NCBI GenBank assembly: GCA_947507875.1
Contig: CANNQP010000001.1
Location: forward strand, 62,001 to 126,000
Origin: Verrucomicrobiaceae bacterium
GTDB lineage: Bacteria > Verrucomicrobiota > Verrucomicrobiia > Verrucomicrobiales > Verrucomicrobiaceae
Reading direction: 5' to 3'
Length of the DNA stretch: 64,000 nucleotides
The stretch's first letter is position 1. The number at the start of each line of letters is the position of its first letter. This document shows positions 10,594 to 16,921 of this stretch, piece by piece. A model generated the notes under the pieces. It saw nothing but the letters and a program-made list of their open reading frames with translations. It ran no database searches and was not told where the DNA came from. Both the position numbers and the translations under genes were made by a program.

Positions 10594-11439
10594 TCAGCCA
10601 GTCGGCAACGATCGAGATGAATAACCCGAGATTTCTGCCTCTTTAGGTTGATGAAGGAGCCTTCGAACGGCCTCCGCCGCCAGGGTGAAACCAAAGACAC
10701 CCGTGACTTGCGTGGCCGCCCCGAAGCCTGCCGAGCAGTCGAGCTTGTATCCGGTCTCTCCAGCCTCGGGGCGAGTGTGCCCGCAACTACCATCAGGCTG
10801 AGGATAGATGGCCTTTTCTTTAGAAAAAACACAGGAGACCCCCCAGTGCATTGGGCGACCCTCCGGACTCTTCGGAAACTGAAATTCCTCTCGTAGGAGA
10901 CGCCGAACCTGCTGCAAAAGCGGGTCAGCTCCTGCCAAGCCAAGGTCTGCGATTTGGATCTGCGTCGGATCACGGCGGCCTCCCGCGCTCCCGGAGACGA
11001 CGATGGGCAGCCCCAGCGCTTTCGCTTTGGCAATCAGTAGGGCTTTAACCCGAGTGTCATCAACGGCGTCAATCATCAGGTCAAAATCTGCATCGTTGAG
11101 CAAGCGATCTGCATTCGACCCGCCCAGAAACTCTGGAATGGCATGGATGTCGCATTCAGGTGAGATTTGCCGCACACGCTCCATCAGTAGGGCAACTTTC
11201 GGCTGCCCAAAGGCTCCAGACATGGCAGGTAGCTGCCTGTTTGTGTTCGTGACGCAGATGTCATCCATATCAATGAGGGTGAGGGCACCGATGCCGGTTC
11301 GGGCGAGTGCTTCGACCGCCCAAGAGCCAACGCCGCCCACACCGACGATGGCAATCTTCGCTTTTTTGAAAATTGGGAGTGCTTCCTGACCGTAAAGTCG
11401 GGCGATGCCACCGAAACGCTGCAGGTAATCCTCAGTCAT
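10594..11439 (-). CDS. tcdA: tRNA threonylcarbamoyladenosine dehydratase (TcdA/CsdL, ThiF family)
   Basis: 281 residues from the ATG at 11439 (MTEDYLQRFGG); a longer frame extends 55 codons upstream but is less typical of the family. An E1/ThiF-type nucleotide-binding motif GVGGVGS lies at residues 33-39 and is followed by DMDDICVTNTNRQ, the ATP/metal-binding segment, and VDAVDD-like IDAVDDTRVK. The end of the protein has the VTGVFG(F) segment typical of TcdA. The enzyme uses ATP to cyclise t6A37 of ANN-decoding tRNAs to ct6A. It usually works with the CsdA/CsdE sulfur-transfer pair, not seen here. Divergent from the citrate synthase gene across 224 bp. Confidence 0.9.
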   Translation of the reverse strand: MTEDYLQRFGGIARLYGQEALPIFKKAKIAIVGVGGVGSWAVEALARTGIGALTLIDMDDICVTNTNRQLPAMSGAFGQPKVALLMERVRQISPECDIHAIPEFLGGSNADRLLNDADFDLMIDAVDDTRVKALLIAKAKALGLPIVVSGSAGGRRDPTQIQIADLGLAGADPLLQQVRRLLREEFQFPKSPEGRPMHWGVSCVFSKEKAIYPQPDGSCGHTRPEAGETGYKLDCSAGFGAATQVTGVFGFTLAAEAVRRLLHQPKEAEISGYSSRSLPTG

Positions 11440-11663
11440 AGCCCCACGCCATAGGCTGCAAAAACTGGCTTCGTCAATCTTTGCCAAGCTTGGGAAAAGC
11501 GGAAAGAAAGTCAGAGTGGCTCGATTTTCCCATGCTCCGGGACTTGTTCTCTTTCGATTGCACGCTAAACGACAGAAAGAAGCAAGTGCTCCGGCACGAC
11601 TCAAGCTTAGCTTTTCAACCAGAGCATCTCATCACCTAACCCCCAAACGTCACCTCCCACACC

Positions 11664-12788
11664 ATGTCTGTTGTCTCCAAAGGTCTTGAAGGAATCGTCG
11701 CCGCAGAAACCCGCCTCGGAGAAGTCCGTGGATCGGAGGGTGTGTTATTCTACTGCGGCTACGACATCAATGAACTGGCTGGAAAAGCGACCTATGAGGA
11801 AGTCGTTCACCTGCTTTTCTACAATCATCTGCCCAATCGTGCCGAACTTGAAAAGTTGACAACGGCACTACGTGCTGAGCGTGAACTACCACAAGGGGTG
11901 ATCGACTTTCTCAAACTGGCTCCCAAAGATGCACGTCCGATTGATGTGATGCGCACAGCCATTTCGATGCTGGGCTGCTATGATCAAAAGCGTCACGACA
12001 TTGACGTGAGTGAAAATTTGGCGACTGCGATTCGCTTGGTATCTCAGATTGGGGTTATCGCCGCCTACTTCCACCGCGCGCGTCAAGGGCTCGAGCTGCC
12101 GCCGGTGCGCAAAGATCTCAGCGAGGCGGCTCACTTCCTTTATTTGATGAATGGTGAGGTTCCTTCTTTGGAGGCTGAAAAGACCCTGGACGTGGCCTAT
12201 GTATTGCACGCTGAGCATGGCTTCAATGCTTCGACCTTCACCGCTCGTGTCGTTGCTTCCACCCTGAGTGACATGTTTTCAGCCATCTCTGCTGCCATTG
12301 GCGCGCTCAAAGGCCCTCTGCATGGTGGAGCCAATGAAGGCGTCATCCACATGCTACAAGAAATCGGTAGCTTAGCCCAAGTCGATACCTGGGTGGAAGA
12401 TGCCTTGGCTCAGAAGAAAAAGATCATGGGCATTGGTCACCGCGTCTACAAAGTTCTCGACCCACGGGCTCCGCACCTGCGTGAAATGGCCGTGACGCTG
12501 ACCAGCCAACTGGGGGAAACAAAGTGGATTGATATGTCTGAGCGCATCGCCCAGATCATGCGTGAGAGAAAGAACCTCAACGCCAACGTCGATTTCTACA
12601 GTGCTACGGTTTATTACAGCCTGGGTATCCCGACGGACCTTTTCACCCCTATTTTCGCGATTGCCCGCATGAGTGGGTGGACCGCACATGTGCTTGAGCA
12701 ATGGAGTGAAAACCGTCTTTTCCGTCCCTTGAGCGAATACGTTGGTCGCCCCTACGGTCAGAAGTTCGTGCCCATCGAAGAACGCTGA
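11664..12788 (+). CDS. Citrate synthase (short, type II-like)
   Basis: 374 residues. The catalytic residues can be read: His220 in GPLHGGANE, His259 in GIGHRVYK and Asp310 in NANVDFYSA. The protein condenses acetyl-CoA with oxaloacetate as the entry step of the TCA cycle. The length and the VVSKGLEGIVAAET start fit the short citrate synthases shared by Gram-positives and many other bacteria, a group that also contains 2-methylcitrate synthases, so preference for acetyl-CoA over propionyl-CoA is inferred only; no prpB or prpD neighbours support the alternative. trmD follows after 6 bp. Confidence 0.92.
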   Translation: MSVVSKGLEGIVAAETRLGEVRGSEGVLFYCGYDINELAGKATYEEVVHLLFYNHLPNRAELEKLTTALRAERELPQGVIDFLKLAPKDARPIDVMRTAISMLGCYDQKRHDIDVSENLATAIRLVSQIGVIAAYFHRARQGLELPPVRKDLSEAAHFLYLMNGEVPSLEAEKTLDVAYVLHAEHGFNASTFTARVVASTLSDMFSAISAAIGALKGPLHGGANEGVIHMLQEIGSLAQVDTWVEDALAQKKKIMGIGHRVYKVLDPRAPHLREMAVTLTSQLGETKWIDMSERIAQIMRERKNLNANVDFYSATVYYSLGIPTDLFTPIFAIARMSGWTAHVLEQWSENRLFRPLSEYVGRPYGQKFVPIEER

Positions 12789-12794
12789 TTTCCT

Positions 12795-13466
12795 GTGCTC
12801 ATCGACGTTATCACGCTTTTCCCTGAACTGGTGACGGTGCCGATGGGTACCAGCATCATGCGCAGGGCTCAGGAAAAGGGTGCGTTTCAGCTGCGTGTAA
12901 CCGACCTTCGAGAATTCGGCATCGGAAAACACAAGCAAGTGGATGACACCCCTTGTGGAGGTGGTCAGGGCATGTTACTTAGGCCTGAACCTCTCTTTGC
13001 GGCTCTTGAAAAGATACATACTCCATCCAGTCGTGTGATTCTCATGTCTCCTGCGGGGCGGCGCTTTGATCAAGCTGCTGCCCAGCGACTTAGCCGTGAA
13101 AGCCACCTGATTTTCATCTCGGGTCATTACGAGGGCGTGGATCAGCGGGTGATTGATCATTGGGTCGATGAAGAACTCAGCCTCGGTGATTACGTGCTTA
13201 CGAATGGCTCGATCGCGGCAGTCGTCGTCATGGATTCCCTTATCCGCCTGCTACCTGGAGTTCTGGGAGATGATTTGAGCGCCGTTGATGAGTCCTTTGG
13301 GCCATCAGGCCTTCTAGAAGCTCCACAATACACCAAACCTGCGGAATTTCGTGGACTCATGGTCCCTGAGGTACTGATGAGTGGCAATCACGCAAAAATC
13401 GCCCAATGGCGTTCGCAGCAGGCCTTGGATCGCACTCGACGAGTGCGTCCCGATTTGTTGCCTTGA
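12795..13466 (+). CDS. trmD: tRNA (guanine-N1)-methyltransferase TrmD
   Basis: 223 residues with a GTG start at 12795, 6 bp behind the citrate synthase stop. Hallmarks of the SPOUT-class TrmD are all present: IDVITLFPE at the N terminus, VDDTPCGGGQGML, GHYEGVDQRV (SAM/trefoil-knot region), SLGDYVLTNG and LLPGVLGDD, then the C-terminal SGNHAKIAQWR that contacts tRNA. It methylates G37 of tRNAs reading CNN codons to prevent +1 frameshifting. In most bacteria trmD sits in rpsP-rimM-trmD-rplS; here it trails citrate synthase, and no ribosomal protein gene is nearby. Slightly shorter than E. coli TrmD (255) through a trimmed C terminus. Confidence 0.93.
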   Translation: MLIDVITLFPELVTVPMGTSIMRRAQEKGAFQLRVTDLREFGIGKHKQVDDTPCGGGQGMLLRPEPLFAALEKIHTPSSRVILMSPAGRRFDQAAAQRLSRESHLIFISGHYEGVDQRVIDHWVDEELSLGDYVLTNGSIAAVVVMDSLIRLLPGVLGDDLSAVDESFGPSGLLEAPQYTKPAEFRGLMVPEVLMSGNHAKIAQWRSQQALDRTRRVRPDLLP

Positions 13467-13536
13467 GTCAGCATACCCTAGTTGAGAACAAGGCACTGAC
13501 TTGCGAAAGGTCGCTGTTTAAGGCAAGAGACACAGC

Positions 13537-14142
13537 ATGGGTTCGCTCTCTTTCCTCACGCTTCGCGGCTCAGCCTTTTTCCCTTACTTGGAGGCTGTCG
13601 GTGCTTTGCGCTTGAGTGTTTTCCATGAGTATCCTTACCTTTACGAGGGCACCATGGCAGAAGAGTTCCATTATCTGCGAACCTATGCAGATGCCGAAAG
13701 CAGCCTGGTGGTATTGGCTTTGGACGGCAGTCAAATTGTCGGAGCCACCACTTGCTTGGCCATGACGGAAGGAGATGCGTCCTTCCGCGTCTGCTTTGAG
13801 CAGCAGGGCTGGGATCTGGGCCAAATCTGCTATTTCGGCGAATCCGTGCTGTTACCTGAGTATCGCGGTCGGGGGGCAGGGAAGGTATTCTTTGAGCAAA
13901 GACTCCATCATGCGGCTCAGCTAGGTGCAAAGTGGGCTACCTTTTGTGCCGTCGATCGGCCAACTAACCACCCACGCTGCCCTAAGGACTACCGCCCTCT
14001 GGATCCTTTCTGGGAGACTCAGGGATTTCAAAAGCATCCCGAGCTCCAAGCAACTTTTGTTTGGAAAGAAATAGGGGAACTGATCGAATCACCGAAGACC
14101 TTAACCTTTTGGCTCAAAGCTCTTTCATCGAATCCTTCATGA
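13537..14142 (+). CDS. GNAT-family N-acetyltransferase
   Basis: 201 residues. The acetyl-CoA pyrophosphate-binding motif is visible as LPEYRGRGAGKVFFEQR (R-x-x-G-x-G/A) around residues 107-123, preceded by the beta strands typical of the GNAT fold (VVLALDGSQIVGATTCLAM). The stop codon overlaps the ATG of the nitrilase-family gene as ATGA, so the two products are translationally coupled. In B. subtilis YhcX and relatives a GNAT domain and a carbon-nitrogen hydrolase are fused into one chain; here they are separate genes in the same order. The acceptor substrate is unknown. Confidence 0.78.
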   Translation: MGSLSFLTLRGSAFFPYLEAVGALRLSVFHEYPYLYEGTMAEEFHYLRTYADAESSLVVLALDGSQIVGATTCLAMTEGDASFRVCFEQQGWDLGQICYFGESVLLPEYRGRGAGKVFFEQRLHHAAQLGAKWATFCAVDRPTNHPRCPKDYRPLDPFWETQGFQKHPELQATFVWKEIGELIESPKTLTFWLKALSSNPS

Positions 14143-15044
14143 AGTCTGCCCAAGTAGCATCCGCGATTGCACTCGAAGTGCGCACCTTCGATCCTGGTCA
14201 TTCTTTTTTAGAGGCTTCAGACTTCGCCAAGCAGGTAATTTCAGAGGTCGAAACGGCCTGGGCCAGTGGGGCAGACCTAGTGCTTTTGCCAGAGTTCACC
14301 TGGATGGCACTCGAAGCTTGCATACAACAGCAAGAACCACCTGGCTTCTTGAACCTCAGGAAAGTTGCTCAGCTTTTCGAAGAGGAATGCTGGCCAATTC
14401 TTCAAGAAAAGCTCACTCGTGCAGACAAGGCGGTGATCTTGGGCACCACTCCCACGATTCAGAGTACAAGCGAGATTCGCAACCGCGCTTGGATCATGTC
14501 AGAAGGACGCTGGTTGTTTCAGGACAAGCTGCACCTGACCCCCTGGGAATCCGCTTTTGCTCCTGGCCAAGAGATGCTCGTCTGGACCTTTCGTGACCTG
14601 CGCTGTGCGGTCATCATTTGCCTCGACATTGAGGTGCCTGAGCTATCGGCCAGGCTACGGGACGTAGGGCTTGATCTGGTGCTTTGTCCCAGCGCCACCG
14701 AGACGATTCTCGGGGTGGAACGTGTCAATCGTTGTGCATCTGCGCGAGCCGTCGAGCTCGGATGCTATGTTGCGGTGAGTCACTTGACGGGCCAAGCGAA
14801 GTCTGAGTTGATCGACGAAAACATAGGCCTTGCCGCCCTGTACTGCCCCTCTCAAGCCGCTTTTCAAAACCGACCTCGCGAACAACAAACCCCCAAAATC
14901 TCGTCTGGGGTGCAAGTGCTTCGAAGCCAAATTGATCTTTATTCGCTCAATCTGATGCGCCGAATGCGTTCCGAAACAAATCCTGCCACACTTGGCAGAG
15001 ATGTGGCAGGCATCGAAAGATTGATTCCCCTACACAGGACGTAA
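14139..15044 (+). CDS. Carbon-nitrogen hydrolase (nitrilase superfamily amidohydrolase)
   Basis: 301 residues from the ATG at 14139, which overlaps the GNAT stop by 4 nt; an ORF extending further upstream is not needed. The Glu-Lys-Cys catalytic triad is readable: Glu52 in LLPEFTW, Lys130 in QDKLHLTPWE and Cys161 in VIICLDIE. Members hydrolyse amides or nitriles. Order and coupling with the GNAT gene match the two domains of YhcX-type bifunctional proteins, suggesting the pair acts on one substrate. A perfect 9-bp inverted repeat (14982-14990 and 15002-15010) lies near the 3' end of the coding sequence. mscL begins 50 bp downstream. Confidence 0.85.
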   Translation: MKSAQVASAIALEVRTFDPGHSFLEASDFAKQVISEVETAWASGADLVLLPEFTWMALEACIQQQEPPGFLNLRKVAQLFEEECWPILQEKLTRADKAVILGTTPTIQSTSEIRNRAWIMSEGRWLFQDKLHLTPWESAFAPGQEMLVWTFRDLRCAVIICLDIEVPELSARLRDVGLDLVLCPSATETILGVERVNRCASARAVELGCYVAVSHLTGQAKSELIDENIGLAALYCPSQAAFQNRPREQQTPKISSGVQVLRSQIDLYSLNLMRRMRSETNPATLGRDVAGIERLIPLHRT

Positions 15045-15094
15045 ATTCTCCTTCTGAATCTTAGTGGTTGTTTAACCTGCCAATTTCATTGTCC

Positions 15095-15544
15095 ATGCTC
15101 GAAGAATTCAAAAAATTTATCCTCAAAGGCAATGTGGTGGAACTATCTACCGGTGTCATTATCGGTGCGGCCTTTGGCAACATAGTGACTGCTTTCACGA
15201 AGGGAATCATTGAGCCTATTCTTGGAATATTTGGTGGCGGTCCCAATCCGGATCTGAAAATCAAAATTGGCACCAAGACCGTTGAGGTCATGCAAAAGAC
15301 AGCCGGTGGAGTGAAAGAGAAAATTCAACAAACTGTGCCATTCCTCCAGCTAGACTTCGGTGCGGTCATTGGGGCTATGATTGGTTTTCTGATCACAGCG
15401 ACCGTTATCTTCTTCGTGATCATTAAACCTGCAAACAAGTTAATCTCACTCATCAAAAAAGAAGAAGCCGCAGCGCCACCTCCTCCTGCCGCAGATGTTG
15501 CGCTTCTCACTGAGATTCGTGATCTTCTAAAGAAGAAGTCATGA
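15095..15544 (+). CDS. mscL: Large-conductance mechanosensitive channel MscL
   Basis: 149 residues from the ATG at 15095 (MLEEFKKFILKGNVVEL). The first membrane helix has the family hallmark GNVVELSTGVIIGAAFG, followed by a periplasmic loop (FGGGPNPDLKIKIG), a second helix (FGAVIGAMIGFLITATVIFFVII) and a cytoplasmic helix (DVALLTEIRDLLKKKS), which forms the pentameric bundle. The channel opens on hypo-osmotic shock to release solutes. The linker before the C-terminal helix is an unusual proline/alanine run. Its stop overlaps the ATG of the following secreted protein gene as ATGA. Confidence 0.95.
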   Translation: MLEEFKKFILKGNVVELSTGVIIGAAFGNIVTAFTKGIIEPILGIFGGGPNPDLKIKIGTKTVEVMQKTAGGVKEKIQQTVPFLQLDFGAVIGAMIGFLITATVIFFVIIKPANKLISLIKKEEAAAPPPPAADVALLTEIRDLLKKKS

Positions 15545-16884
15545 AAAGATGGAGCTGGCTAACCTGCATTTCAGGAAGCTGCCTTTTTGCCGTAGAGCCT
15601 GCTCCCCAGCTGCCCTCAGAGGCCAAAATGAGCTGGCTCGAAAACACCGAGATCAAGGTCGGAGTCGATCTGAATCGAGGCGGTGCCATCGTTTATCTGG
15701 CTGGCCAAGATGGCATCAATCTGATCAATAACTTCGATCTGGGCCGTCAGGTTCAGTTGTCCTACTTTAGCGGCCCGGTGCCTTTTGAGGCAGCGGGGCA
15801 AAAGCCCAAAGAGCAATGGCAGCACATCGGTTGGAACCCCATTCAAGCTGGGGATGATTTTGGCCATAGCTCCGAGATCCTGGCTCATGAGAACGATGGC
15901 AAGACCTTGCATGTAAGCTGTCGTCCCATGCAGTGGCCTCTGCGCGGGGTGCCGGGGGAATGCGTGATGGAGAGTTGGCTAGCATTGGAGGGCAAAGTTC
16001 TCCTGGCGAAGGCAAGGCTGAGCAATGCACGCCATGACACGACACCGTGGCCCGCACGTTTGCAAGAGCTGCCAGCCGTGTATGGCAACGCAGGGCTGCA
16101 TCGCGTGATCAGCTATCAAGGCACTCGTCCCTTTCAAAATGAACCAGCAACGCTGGTGCCCAAGCCGCAAGGCAAGCATCCCTGGTCCTTTTGGATCGGC
16201 ACTGAGGGGTGGGCCGCGTTGTTGAATGAACAAGATCATGGCTTGGGCTTGATCACACCAGATCGGGTTCATTTCACCGGAGGGTTTGCCGGAAAGCCTG
16301 GGAAAAATGAAACACTCAGCAACAGCACCGGCTACCTAGCAGGGCAGGGGCAGGAAATCTTGGATCACAACATCGTTCATGAGTTTCGATATGAGCTTGT
16401 GCTCGGGAACTTGAAAGACATCCGAACCAGGGCTGAACGACATCAACGCTCAGCGCCGCCGATGTGGCGCTTTCAACAAGATCGTCAGGGATGGCATTTT
16501 CACCAACTCGTGGACCGAGGTTGGCCGATTGAAGGCTGCTTGCGCCTTCAATTGGAACAGCCAGACCCTCAATTGATCGGTCCATTTTGCTTCTGGCAGG
16601 CAGAAGAAGCCCCGCAGCTGATCGTCGACGCTGCTTTTTACACACGCCAGACTTTGGCTACCGTTTTTTGGCAGCGGCATAGCACTTCGGCTCCTCAACC
16701 GAGCGATACCCTGAGCTTTCCGATTCAGGGAGATGGCCTCCGCCGACGCTACGTGATCAAGCTTTCCGAAGCCAAATCCTACCAAGGCAGCATCATCCGT
16801 CTGCGACTTGACCCGGTGCCATCAGGCTCACCTGGAGATTGGGCTGAAATTCATGCCATCGAGCTCAGCCGAGTGGCAGAGTGA
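15541..16884 (+). CDS. Secreted protein of unknown function (predicted beta-rich, carbohydrate-related)
   Basis: 447 residues, not recognised. A short N-terminal signal peptide (basic MKR then a hydrophobic stretch ending near FAVEPAP) suggests export. The chain is rich in Trp, Gly and aromatic residues, with beta-strand patterns such as VGVDLNRGGAIVYLAG and NLINNFDLGRQVQLSYFSGP. That opening resembles the start of beta-sandwich domains seen in sugar-binding or glycoside-processing proteins, but no catalytic motif could be assigned. The last 140 residues look like a second beta domain. The ATG overlaps the mscL stop by 4 nt, so it is likely translated from the same message. Convergent with the planctomycete cytochrome gene (37 bp). 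Confidence 0.6.
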   Translation: MKRWSWLTCISGSCLFAVEPAPQLPSEAKMSWLENTEIKVGVDLNRGGAIVYLAGQDGINLINNFDLGRQVQLSYFSGPVPFEAAGQKPKEQWQHIGWNPIQAGDDFGHSSEILAHENDGKTLHVSCRPMQWPLRGVPGECVMESWLALEGKVLLAKARLSNARHDTTPWPARLQELPAVYGNAGLHRVISYQGTRPFQNEPATLVPKPQGKHPWSFWIGTEGWAALLNEQDHGLGLITPDRVHFTGGFAGKPGKNETLSNSTGYLAGQGQEILDHNIVHEFRYELVLGNLKDIRTRAERHQRSAPPMWRFQQDRQGWHFHQLVDRGWPIEGCLRLQLEQPDPQLIGPFCFWQAEEAPQLIVDAAFYTRQTLATVFWQRHSTSAPQPSDTLSFPIQGDGLRRRYVIKLSEAKSYQGSIIRLRLDPVPSGSPGDWAEIHAIELSRVAE

Positions 16885-16921
16885 TCTTTTGGATATTTTT
16901 CCTCGGCCGGGTAATGCTACC

